Notes under the pieces: generated by a model | Databases searched by the model: none | Told to the model about the DNA's origin: nothing | Seen by the model: only the letters and a program-made list of their open reading frames with translations | Assembly: GCF_024707525.1 (NCBI RefSeq) | Contig: NZ_CP062231.1 | Coordinates: 5,617,501 to 5,681,500 of the forward strand | DNA length: 64,000 nucleotides | Reading direction: 5' to 3' | Origin: Rhizobium sp. TH2 | Lineage (GTDB): Bacteria; Pseudomonadota; Alphaproteobacteria; Rhizobiales; Rhizobiaceae | Translations under genes and position numbers: made by a program | In this document: in pieces, positions 1 through 8,604 of the stretch | How the letters are laid out: each line of letters starts with the position of its first letter | Position numbering within the stretch: the stretch's first letter is position 1

Positions 1-676
1 GTGTGAGGTTTCCAGCGAAGCCCGATGTTCGCAATGCTTCCGAGCGTCCATTGACCGGCAGCAATGCCAGATCGGGTGCTAAGGCCCTGATCTCCTCGTC
101 CTGCCCGGGAAAGGGAATCGTGTCACCGGAGTGGAGGATTTTCACCTTGCCGAATTCCAGGCCATAGCCGAGAAAGCGGTGGCGGCCGGCTTCGTCGCGT
201 TCCAATGTCTCATGGGCAGCCCGCATGACATGAAGCTCTAGATTTCCAATCTTCATGCGATCTCCCGCATCGATTTTGATCAACCGGCTCGCATCGACAC
301 CGATCCGTTGCATGGCAAGCTCCCACGCGGCGGCGGGCACCACGAAGTTCAATCCGGGCAGGCGTTTCGCCAGCAGGTTCAGCGTCTCGCCATCCATGTG
401 GTCGGTGTGATGATGGGTGCAGAGCATAAGATCGACCGGCCCTAGCTGATCCGCCCTCAGCGGCGCGGGCGCCATTCTTTCGTGCGAGAAGGCTGCATCG
501 CGATATTTGACCGCGAGCGAATCCGAGAGATAGGGATCGATGACAATGCGCTCGCCCTGCGCATCGATCACAAAACCGGCCTGTCCGAGCCAGTAAAGCG
601 ACACACCGTCGCCCGGACCCTTGGCGAGCCTGACCGCGAGCGGTTCGTCGAAAGGGGTGGCGCGCAGCGTCACCAT
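1..676 (-). CDS. UlaG-like metallo-beta-lactamase-fold hydrolase, 3' end beyond window
   Basis: About 225 N-terminal residues are visible; the stop lies beyond the left edge. The start at 676 (ATG GTG ACG) is 4 bases after the stop of the upstream dehydrogenase gene, so the two are co-transcribed. Residues 29-35 (YWLGQAG) and the metal-binding HHHTDH at about residues 88-93 are typical of the UlaG/UPF0173 group of zinc hydrolases. A later HSGDT matches the fourth motif of the fold. UlaG itself opens L-ascorbate-6-phosphate lactone. In this operon a role on a sugar lactone or phosphate ester is plausible, but that is inference. The fold is clear and the substrate unknown. Confidence 0.85.
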   Translation of the reverse strand, partial: MVTLRATPFDEPLAVRLAKGPGDGVSLYWLGQAGFVIDAQGERIVIDPYLSDSLAVKYRDAAFSHERMAPAPLRADQLGPVDLMLCTHHHTDHMDGETLNLLAKRLPGLNFVVPAAAWELAMQRIGVDASRLIKIDAGDRMKIGNLELHVMRAAHETLERDEAGRHRFLGYGLEFGKVKILHSGDTIPFPGQDEEIRALAPDLALLPVNGRSEALRTSGFAGNLT

Positions 677-680
677 GGCA

Positions 681-1628
681 TCACGCCGTCAGCGCATGCT
701 GTTTCAGGCCGAGCGATTCCATCAGGTTGAAGACCGCCATCTCGGTCGCGCGGTTGACGCTTTCCTCAGTGTAGCCGCCAATATGCGAGCTTGCGATGAC
801 ATCCGGTCGCGAGGCTAGACCCGGAAATACCGGCGGCTCGGGGTCGAACACATCGACGCAATAGGTCAGCAGCCGCTTGGCATCGAGCGCTTCGATCAAG
901 GCGGCTTCATTGACCAATGACGCGCGGGCCGTATTGACCAGGATAAGGCCCGGCTTCACCGTCGCGAGCATATCGTGGTTGACCAGTGCGCCATCGCGGC
1001 TTGGCGGACAATGCAGCGTCAGGATATCGGCCTGACGGAAAATTTCTTCATGCGTTGCCCAGCGGAAACGCGTTGGGTCGATGCAGAGATCGGGCCGGGC
1101 GGGATCGAAGGCCATGATATGCGCGCCCATCGCCGCCGCCAGCCGCGCGACCGTGCCGCCGACCGCGCCGCAGCCGATAATGCCGATCGTACGTCCGAAG
1201 AACTCGATACCGCGCCGGCGCGGCCAGCCCCCGGCCTTCAGGCCCTGGTCGGTGTAGGGCAGATGGCGCATGGCCGAGAAGATCATGGCGATGGCGAGTT
1301 CCGCCACGCCGCGCGCATTGGCGCCATCGGCCGTGCGCACCGCGATGCCGCGCGACTTCAATTCGCCGAGCGGCAGGTTGTCGAGGCCCGTGCCGTTGCG
1401 GCTGACGACGCGAAGCCGGGACGCCGCAGCGATGACCTTTGGTGATACAGGCTCCACCCCGGCCAGCCAGCCCGCGATGTCGGGTACCAGCCGCAGCAGT
1501 TCCGCCTCATCCGGCAGCTTGCCGGGAGTCGCGTAGACGATCTCGACGCCATGGCGGGCCATGTCCTCGACCGCGGGATGTGGCGCCTCGGTCAGCGAGC
1601 GCGGCGTGACGAGCACTTTGTGACCCAT
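681..1628 (-). CDS. D-2-hydroxyacid dehydrogenase (NAD-dependent, PGDH/GhrB family)
   Basis: A complete 315-residue cytosolic member of the D-isomer-specific 2-hydroxyacid dehydrogenase family. The Rossmann motif GCGAVGG is followed about 18 residues on by an Asp (AFDP), which suggests NAD rather than NADP. The catalytic Arg is in NTARASL, the Glu in DPEPP and the His in SSHIGGYTEES. It would reduce a 2-keto acid or oxidise a 2-hydroxy acid. It starts 3 bases after the shikimate-dehydrogenase-like gene and is followed at once by the MBL hydrolase. Its place beside sugar genes suggests a sugar-acid intermediate; 3-phosphoglycerate-like substrates cannot be excluded. Confidence 0.88.
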   Translation of the reverse strand: MGHKVLVTPRSLTEAPHPAVEDMARHGVEIVYATPGKLPDEAELLRLVPDIAGWLAGVEPVSPKVIAAASRLRVVSRNGTGLDNLPLGELKSRGIAVRTADGANARGVAELAIAMIFSAMRHLPYTDQGLKAGGWPRRRGIEFFGRTIGIIGCGAVGGTVARLAAAMGAHIMAFDPARPDLCIDPTRFRWATHEEIFRQADILTLHCPPSRDGALVNHDMLATVKPGLILVNTARASLVNEAALIEALDAKRLLTYCVDVFDPEPPVFPGLASRPDVIASSHIGGYTEESVNRATEMAVFNLMESLGLKQHALTA

Positions 1629-1631
1629 GGT

Positions 1632-2585
1632 TCAGCCTTTCGTCACGTCAAGCGCGATCTTCGAGATCGCGTCGAATCCGGGTCCGCTCGGTGGTATGTC
1701 GATATGGAAGACTTCAGCGATCACCTGCGTCCAACCGTGGATGAAATACACCCAACCGTCCTCGATCTGCAGGTTGCGCGCTTCCTTCTGCGCCCGTGCC
1801 TGGTCGAGAAAGATCAGCTCGCCCCGATAATTGAGATCCCAGACGACGCCGTTTTCGGCGAACGTGACTGCATCCGTCAGCGGCGAACCGGGTGCATCCT
1901 TGCCGAGGCCGGTGGCATTGATCACCACCGAGCCCGGCTTCAATCCCGCAACGATCGCGTCGTTCTCGGTTGCCTGCGGCGCCAGCACATAGTCGACCGG
2001 CACTGTCCTGCCCATGGCATTGTGGATGCGCCTGATCTCGTCGATACGATGCTGGCTGCGATTGGAGACGACGATCCGCGATGGCCGGTCGCCCGCGCGC
2101 CGCTTATGCATCATGTGCCAGGTCAGCGCGATGGTCGAACCACCCGCGCCGATCGAGAAAAGCTCGGCGCCGGTGCGCTCGAAATAGCCGTCGGGCAGGA
2201 AGGCGTCCATTGCCAGACCGGACGAAATCGGGTCCTTCGCATGGCAGACCAGCTTGCCATCGCGCTTGGAAATGCAACTCGTCTCGTCCATCAGCCGCGC
2301 ATGCGGGTCGATCTCGTCGAACATGTCCTTGCAGGCATTGAACAGGTCGATCTTGTGGGTGGTCACCAGCGCACCGAGCGACATCGGATCGTCGCGGATG
2401 AAGGCGACAGCCTTGCGGTACGCTTCAGGCTCCGCATGTAGCGGAAAGTCGATGCCCTTGATGTCAGCGCCCTTCAGCCCGAGATGATTGGCCCAGGCCG
2501 GAAACACCTTCATGATCGAGCTCTTGCCCGTCGTCACGCCGATGAAATAGAGCGTCGGCCGGGTCGCCGGAAGATAATCGGTCAT
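1632..2585 (-). CDS. Shikimate dehydrogenase-like oxidoreductase in a sugar operon
   Basis: 317 residues with the AroE-type two-domain layout. The N-terminal substrate domain contains TTHKIDL, whose Lys matches the catalytic Lys of shikimate dehydrogenase. A nucleotide loop GAGGST follows, then NATGLGKD and a C-terminal DLNYRGE. The start at 2585 was chosen because GGGAGGA precedes it; an in-frame ATG at 2609 would overlap the cupin gene. Real aroE sits with housekeeping genes, while this one lies between a cupin isomerase and a hydroxyacid dehydrogenase. It is probably a paralogue working on a polyol, cyclitol or sugar acid (inference). The FIGVTTGKSS opening differs from the usual AroE start, which supports a separate subfamily. 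Confidence 0.8.
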   Translation of the reverse strand: MTDYLPATRPTLYFIGVTTGKSSIMKVFPAWANHLGLKGADIKGIDFPLHAEPEAYRKAVAFIRDDPMSLGALVTTHKIDLFNACKDMFDEIDPHARLMDETSCISKRDGKLVCHAKDPISSGLAMDAFLPDGYFERTGAELFSIGAGGSTIALTWHMMHKRRAGDRPSRIVVSNRSQHRIDEIRRIHNAMGRTVPVDYVLAPQATENDAIVAGLKPGSVVINATGLGKDAPGSPLTDAVTFAENGVVWDLNYRGELIFLDQARAQKEARNLQIEDGWVYFIHGWTQVIAEVFHIDIPPSGPGFDAISKIALDVTKG

Positions 2586-2605
2586 CGTGATCCTCCCCGT
2601 GTCGA

Positions 2606-3232
2606 TCAATCGAGCTTGGCCATGATGCTGTCAACCAACGCCTGCGGGCGGCCCGTGTAGGCCTTGTTGTCGATCGCCTTCCATCCGCCTTTGCCGTCAT
2701 CGACGATGCGCCTTTTCATGCCACCCGCCTTGGCGATGATGTCGTAATCCTGGCCGGAATCGGCGGGATAGGCGAAGGTCATCACCAACGGTTCCTGGCC
2801 GACATTGACGGAACGATGGATCCAGAACGGCGGCACATAGCACATGGTCTTCGGGCCGATCTCGACCGTGCGGATGTCGCCCGCCGGACTTTCGAGCAGC
2901 ATTACGCCGAGCCCGCTTTCGCCATAATACATCTCGGGCCGGTTCGGCCGCGCATGGATGTGTCCGCGCGTCATGTAGTATTCGTGGCCCACCTTGCCCG
3001 GCTCCATGCGGGTCACGCCAATGATGATATCGCCGGCATTGGCCGACGGTTTGTAGTCCGTGACTTCATAGGCAACCGCGTCGCCGCGCTCGGCGAGAAC
3101 GGTGGCGAATGCCTCGGCATCCTCGTAGAGCCCATCGAGATCACGGTATGTCTTCACATAGCGGTTGGTGGCGCCCTTCAGCTGTCCGGCTGCGATGTCG
3201 ACATATCCGATGCCCGGCTCGAACAAAGCCAT
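2606..3232 (-). CDS. Cupin-type glucose-6-phosphate isomerase family protein
   Basis: 208 residues, a single cupin barrel of the archaeal/bacterial cupin phosphoglucose isomerase family. The metal-binding motif runs GHIHARPNRPEMYYG, and a later PPFWIHRSVN supplies another His. Enzymes of this fold interconvert aldose and ketose phosphates using a divalent metal. It is the first gene of the minus-strand operon (SD GCAGGAG upstream), divergent from the sugar-importer operon. It would isomerise a sugar phosphate made by one of the FGGY kinases encoded on the other strand. The exact sugar cannot be read from the sequence. Confidence 0.83.
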   Translation of the reverse strand: MALFEPGIGYVDIAAGQLKGATNRYVKTYRDLDGLYEDAEAFATVLAERGDAVAYEVTDYKPSANAGDIIIGVTRMEPGKVGHEYYMTRGHIHARPNRPEMYYGESGLGVMLLESPAGDIRTVEIGPKTMCYVPPFWIHRSVNVGQEPLVMTFAYPADSGQDYDIIAKAGGMKRRIVDDGKGGWKAIDNKAYTGRPQALVDSIMAKLD

Positions 3233-3258
3233 TGCTATTCTCCTGCAATTCGTTATCG

Positions 3259-3292
3259 GTAGTTATACTACATAATTGCGATTGATGCGCAA
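3259..3292 (-). promoter_or_regulatory. Candidate sigma70-like promoter of the cupin operon
   Basis: On the minus strand TTGCGC (3292-3287) is separated by 16 bases from TAGTAT (3270-3265); TATAAC (3267-3262) is an alternative -10. An inverted repeat GTAGT-TAT-ACTAC at 3259-3271 covers the -10, so a repressor could act here. Found by eye only; the box matches are moderate. Confidence 0.3.
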
Positions 3293-3328
3293 GCGTCCGA
3301 ACGCGCTAATCCGATCCAATTTGCCTGC

Positions 3329-3358
3329 TGCAGTGCAAAATGACTGCATTGCAATGCA
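3329..3358. promoter_or_regulatory. Two overlapping palindromes, candidate SorC-family operator
   Basis: The gap between the divergent operons holds TGCAGT-N8-ACTGCA at 3329-3348 and, overlapping its right arm, a perfect 14-base palindrome TGCATTGCAATGCA at 3345-3358. The second has the form TGCA-N6-TGCA. The same form recurs at 10212-10225 before the glycerol-dehydrogenase-like gene. SorC-type regulators bind such sites near the promoters of their own sugar operons, and one is encoded at 13944-14936. Assigning the site to that protein is inference. Confidence 0.5.
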
Positions 3359-3408
3359 ATATGCGTCACTATTGTGCTAACAAATCAAAAATGGGAGAAA
3401 ATAACCGC

Positions 3409-3438
3409 TTGACGGAATTATAGAAATGTATTTTAACT
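3409..3438 (+). promoter_or_regulatory. Candidate promoter of the sugar importer operon
   Basis: TTGACG at 3409-3414 is a good -35 element. About 17-18 bases later an AT-rich stretch around 3432-3438 (TTTAACT) could act as a weak -10. It lies 50 bases downstream of the TGCA palindromes and 54 bases before the binding-protein start. A weak -10 would fit a regulated promoter. Confidence 0.35.
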
Positions 3439-3491
3439 ACAAAAAGGAGGCCGCATTGCTTCCACGTCATGGAAATCGGAGGAGAAACCCC

Positions 3492-4460
3492 ATGAAAATT
3501 ACCCTATCAGGATGCGTGCTGGCTGCCGTCATGAGTGTCGGTTCGTTCGGTGCCGCACAGGCTGCCGATTGCAAGGTCGGCATCGCGATGTACACGCTCG
3601 GCGCTCCCTATTTCGCCGCTCAGGTTGCTGCCGCCGAAGACCAGGCCAAGAAAGCCGGTTGCGAAGTGACAAGCGCCGATGGCCAGAATGACATGGCCAA
3701 GCAGATCGCCGACGTCGAAGACATGGTCGCCAAGGGCGTCAACCTCTTGATCCTCAATCCGCGTGATCCGGAAGGCCTCGTGGCCGCTGCCGATGCCGCC
3801 TCCGCTGCCGGCGTCAAGGTCGTGGTGATGGATTCCTCGATCAACACGAAAGCCAATGTCATCACCCAGGTCCGTTCGTCGAACGACCAGAACGGCTATC
3901 TCGTCGGCCAGTGGCTTGCCAAGACGATGCAGGGCAAGCCGATGAAGATCATTCTTCTTTCGGGCGACAAGGGCAACGAAGTTGGCCGCGACCGTCGCCT
4001 CGGCGTCTTCAAGGGCCTGGTCGAAGGCCAGTTGGTCAATGAAGGCAAGGTCAGCTTCGAAGTCGTTGGTCAGGGTTGGGGCGGTTGGGCCCATGAAGGC
4101 GGCCTCGCCGCCATGGAAGACCTGTTGACCGCGCATCCCGATGCCAACGTCGTGCTCGGCGAGAACGACTCCATGGTACTCGGCGCGATGAAGGCGCTGG
4201 AAGCCCAGGGCAAGACCGACGTGCTGGCGCTCGCCGCCGCCGACGGCCAGAAGGAAGCGTACGCCCTGATCAAGGAAGGCAAGTACGGCGCGACCGGCCT
4301 CAACGATCCGGATCTCGTGGCCCGCACCGCAGTCGATATCGGCCTCAAGGCGGTCAAGGGCGAGCTGCCGGACAACTTCCCGAAGCTCAACCTGACGACA
4401 CCTGACGTCATCACCAAGGACAATGTCGACAAGTACTACCGCGCCGACGCTGTCTTTTGA
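3492..4460 (+). CDS. Periplasmic sugar-binding protein of RbsB type
   Basis: 322 residues from ATG 3492, preceded by GGAGGAG. A signal peptide ends near AAQA|ADCKVG at about residue 24. The mature protein is a type I periplasmic-binding (Peripla_BP_4) fold: KVGIAMYTLGAPYF, then LILNPRDPEGL in the first lobe, and ENDSMVLGAMKAL in the hinge/second lobe. It delivers a sugar or polyol to the ATPase and permease encoded next. A hairpin follows the gene, as is common for highly expressed binding proteins. The ligand cannot be told, but the downstream dehydrogenases point to a sugar alcohol. Confidence 0.92.
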   Translation: MKITLSGCVLAAVMSVGSFGAAQAADCKVGIAMYTLGAPYFAAQVAAAEDQAKKAGCEVTSADGQNDMAKQIADVEDMVAKGVNLLILNPRDPEGLVAAADAASAAGVKVVVMDSSINTKANVITQVRSSNDQNGYLVGQWLAKTMQGKPMKIILLSGDKGNEVGRDRRLGVFKGLVEGQLVNEGKVSFEVVGQGWGGWAHEGGLAAMEDLLTAHPDANVVLGENDSMVLGAMKALEAQGKTDVLALAAADGQKEAYALIKEGKYGATGLNDPDLVARTAVDIGLKAVKGELPDNFPKLNLTTPDVITKDNVDKYYRADAVF

Positions 4461-4499
4461 TACCTTTCCTCCCGAGACGGCTGTACAAGTCGTGAAGAT

Positions 4500-4528
4500 G
4501 AGACGGCGGGGCCAACCTCCGTCGTCTC
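4500..4528 (+). terminator. Intercistronic hairpin after the binding-protein gene
   Basis: GAGACGGCGG (4500-4509) can pair with CCGTCGTCTC (4519-4528) across a 9-base loop, with one G-U pair. No T-run follows, so it is more likely an attenuator or mRNA-stabilising stem than a full terminator. It would leave binding-protein mRNA in excess over the ATPase/permease message. Confidence 0.55.
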
Positions 4529-4553
4529 ATTGCCTTCTGTCCGGAGAGTCGCA

Positions 4554-6065
4554 GTGACTGAACTCGTCAAACTCAAGTCAATCTCCAAGTCGTTTGGCGG
4601 CATCCATGCGCTGAAATCGGTGGATTTCGACGTGCGGCCGGGCGAGGTTCACGCGCTTCTCGGCGAAAATGGCGCCGGAAAATCCACGCTGATGCGCGTG
4701 CTTGGCGGCGAGATGAGCCCCAGCCATGGCGAAGTCGTCATCGATGGCAAGCCTGTCGTCTTCCGCGATCCCCGGGATGCGCGTGCACTCGGCATCGTCG
4801 TCATCCATCAGGAACTGGCGCTGGCGCCGGACCTGACCGTGGCGGAGAATATCTTCTTGGGCGAACTGCCCGGTATCATTTCCCATGCCAGCTTGCGCAA
4901 GCGGGCCAAGGAACTCATCGATCGGCTCGGCTTCAAGATCGATCCCGGCCGCATCGCCGGCACGCTCGCGGTCGCCCACCAGCAGGTGGTCGAGATCGCC
5001 AAGGCCCTGTCGCAGGATATCAAGATCATCGTCTTCGACGAGCCGACCGCCGTGCTCGCGGCGCAGGATGCGATGAAGCTGCACGAGATCATTCGCGGTC
5101 TGCGAGATCGGGGCGTCGGCATCGTCTATATCTCCCATCGGCTCGACGAAGTCTTCGATATCGCCGACCGCATGACCGTGATGAAGGACGGCCAGACCGT
5201 CGGCACCGTCGCGACGGGTGACGTCAAGATCGACGACATCATCCGCATGATGGTCGGCCGGCCGATCGCGGCCATGTTCCCCGAGCGCGGCAAGCGCGTC
5301 ATCGGCCAGGAAATGCTCAAGGTCGAACATCTCAACGCCGGGCGCATGGTGCGCGATGTCAGTTTCTCCGTTCGATCAGGCGAGATCGTCGGCCTCGGCG
5401 GGCTGATCGGCTCGGGCCGTACGGAAGTCGCGCGCGTTATCTTCGGCGCCGATCCGCTGGAAAGCGGCACGATCACGCTCAAGGGTAAGGTGCTCAAGCC
5501 GAGATCGCCGAAGGACGCCGTTGAAGCCGGAATCGGCCTGGTGCCGGAGGACCGCAAGCAGCAGGGCGTCATCCTCGACAAGCCGATCCGCGTCAACGCC
5601 ACCATGGCCAGGATGTCGTCGGTGGTGAACGCTTTCGGTTTCCTCAAGCGGGCCAAGGAGCGTGCCGATGTCACCGCGCTCGGCAAGAGCCTCAGGCTGA
5701 AGGCATCGAGTGTCGATGCGCCGGTCTCCAGCCTCTCCGGCGGCAACCAGCAGAAGGTGGTGCTGGCCAAGTGGTTCCACGCCGATGGCGATGTCATCAT
5801 TCTCGATAAACCCACGCGCGGCGTCGATGTCGGCGCGAAGAGCGAGATCTACGCACTGGTCAACAAGCTCGCCGAGGATGGCAAGGCCGTGCTCGTCATC
5901 TCGTCGGAGCATCAGGAACTGTTCGGTCTCTGCGACCGCGTGCTCGCCATGGGGCAGGGTCGCATTCGCGGCGAACTCACGCCCGAGACCTATAGCGAAG
6001 AAAACCTGCTGGGCCTGTCGATGACGGGCGGCGCACTAACAGCAAATCAGGGTAGCCAGGCATGA
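4554..6065 (+). CDS. Sugar ABC transporter ATPase, duplicated RbsA/XylG type
   Basis: 503 residues from GTG 4554, chosen for its GGAGAG; an in-frame TTG at 4530 lacks a good SD. Two tandem ATPase domains. Domain 1 has Walker A GENGAGKST, signature VAHQQVVEIAKAL and Walker B VFDEPTA. Domain 2 has the degenerate P-loop GSGRTE usual in this family and the signature SSLSGGNQQKVVLAKW. The Walker B region of domain 2 reads ILDKPTRG, with Lys419 (AAA at 5808-5810) in place of the expected Glu. The gene overlaps the permease by the 4-base ATGA. It powers uptake of the sugar bound by the upstream protein. Confidence 0.93.
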   Translation: MTELVKLKSISKSFGGIHALKSVDFDVRPGEVHALLGENGAGKSTLMRVLGGEMSPSHGEVVIDGKPVVFRDPRDARALGIVVIHQELALAPDLTVAENIFLGELPGIISHASLRKRAKELIDRLGFKIDPGRIAGTLAVAHQQVVEIAKALSQDIKIIVFDEPTAVLAAQDAMKLHEIIRGLRDRGVGIVYISHRLDEVFDIADRMTVMKDGQTVGTVATGDVKIDDIIRMMVGRPIAAMFPERGKRVIGQEMLKVEHLNAGRMVRDVSFSVRSGEIVGLGGLIGSGRTEVARVIFGADPLESGTITLKGKVLKPRSPKDAVEAGIGLVPEDRKQQGVILDKPIRVNATMARMSSVVNAFGFLKRAKERADVTALGKSLRLKASSVDAPVSSLSGGNQQKVVLAKWFHADGDVIILDKPTRGVDVGAKSEIYALVNKLAEDGKAVLVISSEHQELFGLCDRVLAMGQGRIRGELTPETYSEENLLGLSMTGGALTANQGSQA

Positions 6066-7057
6066 CAAGCACGACAGACACCGCCAAGCAGCCGGAAGAA
6101 AAGATCAAGGTCGACTATCGCTCGATCATCCAGCGCTTTGGCACCTTGGCGATCTTCCTCGTTCTGGTCGTCGTCGCCACCATGTGGTCGGAAAACTTCC
6201 TCAGCCGCGGCAATATCCTCAACGTGCTGCGCCAGGTCGCATCGAGCGCGGGCATCATGGCGGTCGGCATGCTGTTCGTCATCCTGACGCGCGGCATCGA
6301 TCTGTCGGTCGGTTCGGTCATGGCGCTGGGCTCGGTTCTTACCGGATATTTCTGCGCCATTTCAGGTTACGGAACCGTACCCACTATTCTCATGGTTCTC
6401 GCCTGCGGCGCGCTTTGCGGCCTGGTGACCGGCGGCTTCATCGCTTATCTGCGCCTGCCGTCCTTCGTCATGTCACTGGCGATGATGGCGATTGCGCGCG
6501 GTCTTTCACTCATTATCTCCGAGGGCCGGCCGATACCGCTCGATGAAGCGGGTGCCGCCTTCAGCCGCTTCGGCTCCGGCTTCCTGTTCGGCATCCCGCA
6601 GCCCGTGCTTTTGATGTTCGCCGTCTTCATCGTCGGTGGCGTGGTGCTCAATTTCACCCGCTTCGGCCGCATCATCACCGCGATCGGCTCGAATGAGGAG
6701 GCCGTCCGGCTCTCGGGTATCGCCGTGCCGCGCTATATCCTGGCCGTCTATATGATCTCCGGCGTGCTGGCTGCCGTCGCCGGCATAATTTCATCGAGCC
6801 GTACCGGTGTCGGCTCGGCACAGGTCGGCGTCGGTGCCGAACTCAATGTCATCGCCGCCGTCGTCATCGGTGGCGCGAGCCTCATGGGTGGCAAGGGCGG
6901 GGTGATCAACACGCTGCTCGGCGCGCTGGTCATGGGCATCATCGCCAACATCATGAACCTCGCCGGCGTGCCGGGCTACCACCAGCAGGTCTATATGGGC
7001 GCCATCATCGTCGTCGCCATGCTGCTGCAATACAGCACCGGTTCACTGAAGCGCTGA
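6062..7057 (+). CDS. Sugar ABC transporter permease, RbsC type
   Basis: 331 residues with a hydrophilic N-terminus of about 30 residues, then about eight to ten hydrophobic segments. The family hallmark RGIDLSVGSVMAL is near residue 78 and GGASLMGGKGG near residue 273. It forms the membrane channel of the importer with the preceding ATPase. The start at 6062 overlaps the ATPase stop. No unusual features. Confidence 0.93.
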   Translation: MTSTTDTAKQPEEKIKVDYRSIIQRFGTLAIFLVLVVVATMWSENFLSRGNILNVLRQVASSAGIMAVGMLFVILTRGIDLSVGSVMALGSVLTGYFCAISGYGTVPTILMVLACGALCGLVTGGFIAYLRLPSFVMSLAMMAIARGLSLIISEGRPIPLDEAGAAFSRFGSGFLFGIPQPVLLMFAVFIVGGVVLNFTRFGRIITAIGSNEEAVRLSGIAVPRYILAVYMISGVLAAVAGIISSSRTGVGSAQVGVGAELNVIAAVVIGGASLMGGKGGVINTLLGALVMGIIANIMNLAGVPGYHQQVYMGAIIVVAMLLQYSTGSLKR

Positions 7058-7076
7058 GGCCGGAGTGGCAACCCGC

Positions 7077-8597
7077 ATGACCTCCGCCCTCACGCTCGCC
7101 ATCGATGTCGGCACGGGAAGCGTTCGCGCCGCCCTGGTCGACGGCAAGGGCGCAATCGTGACGATCGCCGCCCGCGAGCACGACCAGATCGTGCCGCGCT
7201 TCGGCTGGGCCGAACAACGTCCCGAGGATTGGTGGGCGGGCGTGGTGGCCACAATCCGCAATGTGCTCGCCGAAGTACCTAATGCGAAGAGCCGCATCTC
7301 CGTCGTCGTCGCCTGCGGCCAGATGCACGGCACCGTGCTGGTCGATGCCGATGGCCGCCTGACACGGGATACCGTGCCGCTCTGGAACGACAAGCGCACG
7401 ATCGACCTCGTCCGCGATTTCGAACGCGCCAATGCGCCTCTGACTTATCTCGCCGAAAGCGGCAATCCGCCGACGCCGGCCTGGCCCGGCTTCAAGCTCG
7501 CCTGGCTGCGCGACAATGACCGGCAAGCCTATGCCAAGGCCGCCCATGTCATCATGCCGAAGGATTACATCAATCTCCGGCTGACCGGCGAGATCGCCAT
7601 GGATGAGGGCGATGCGTCCTGTTCCTTTCTGATGAACCCCGGCACGCGGGCCTGGTCCCCTGATATGGTGAAGCGGCTCGGCCTCGATGCGTCGAAGCTG
7701 CCGCCGATCCGCAACCCATTGGAAATCCTGGGAACCATCACCGAGGCGGCCGCTGCTGAAACCGGCCTCGCCGGTGGCACGCCGGTGCTGGTCGGTGGCG
7801 CGGATTATCCCGTGGCACTGCTCGGCTCCGGCACATCGCGGCCCGGCCTCGTCTCCGACGTCACCGGCACATCCTGCATCCTGACCCTGATCGCCCGCGC
7901 ACCGCTGCTCGATTCGGATATATCCAATGTCGCGACGGTCGAGGGCAATTGGGGTCCCTTCGTGCTGCTAGAAACCGGGGGTGACGCCATGCGCTGGGCG
8001 CGCCGTGCCCTGCACGAAGGCAAGGAGAGCTACGACCAACTCGTCGCCCGCGCCGATGCTGCGCCCGTGGGTTCCGATGGTCTATTCTTCCTGCCGTTCC
8101 TAACCGGCGAACGGCTCGGCGCGCATCGCAATGCCCGCGCCCAGTTCTTCGGCCTCGGCGCCGCCCATGGCCTGAGCCATCTCAACCGCGCCATTCTCGA
8201 GGGCGTCGCCTTTGCCGGCGCCCGGCATCTGAAAATCATGGAGAACGCCTCCGGCCAGAAGATCGAGCGCGTCATCGCCTCCGGCGGCGGCGCCAAGACA
8301 GAACTCTGGCTCCGTATCAAGGCGAGCATCTATGGCGTGCCGATCGTGGTGCCCGAGGAGCAGGAATGCGGCATTCTCGGATGCGCTGCGATGGGCGCGG
8401 TCGCGACGGGCGCCATGTCGTCGCTCGATGAAGCCATCTCGGCCTATGTCCGCTATGCCGACGAAATCCTGCCCGATCCGGCCTGGCAGGAGCGCTATGC
8501 CAGGATGCAGCCGATCTTCGACAAGCTCTATTTCAACAGCCAAGCGCTCTATGACGATCTCGACGCGCTGGCCGATCCATCATTGCAGGACGTGTGA
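7077..8597 (+). CDS. FGGY-family carbohydrate kinase (xylulokinase-like)
   Basis: 506 residues from ATG 7077 (GGAGTGG upstream); an in-frame GTG at 7065 is the alternative. The N-terminal ATPase-fold motif AIDVGTGSVRAAL and the second-lobe SGGGAKTELWLRI mark the FGGY family. ACGQMHGTVLVD resembles the xylulokinase substrate loop. It phosphorylates a ketose or polyol after import. It directly follows the permease and precedes two SDR dehydrogenases. The next FGGY kinase at 12427 is only distantly similar, so the locus carries two different kinase specificities. Confidence 0.88.
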   Translation: MTSALTLAIDVGTGSVRAALVDGKGAIVTIAAREHDQIVPRFGWAEQRPEDWWAGVVATIRNVLAEVPNAKSRISVVVACGQMHGTVLVDADGRLTRDTVPLWNDKRTIDLVRDFERANAPLTYLAESGNPPTPAWPGFKLAWLRDNDRQAYAKAAHVIMPKDYINLRLTGEIAMDEGDASCSFLMNPGTRAWSPDMVKRLGLDASKLPPIRNPLEILGTITEAAAAETGLAGGTPVLVGGADYPVALLGSGTSRPGLVSDVTGTSCILTLIARAPLLDSDISNVATVEGNWGPFVLLETGGDAMRWARRALHEGKESYDQLVARADAAPVGSDGLFFLPFLTGERLGAHRNARAQFFGLGAAHGLSHLNRAILEGVAFAGARHLKIMENASGQKIERVIASGGGAKTELWLRIKASIYGVPIVVPEEQECGILGCAAMGAVATGAMSSLDEAISAYVRYADEILPDPAWQERYARMQPIFDKLYFNSQALYDDLDALADPSLQDV

Positions 8598-8604
8598 GGA
8601 AAGA

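Noticed and set aside
4500..4528. Rho-independent terminator
   Set aside because: A stem is present but no T-run follows, and the ATPase gene begins 25 bases on, so I report it only as an intercistronic hairpin.
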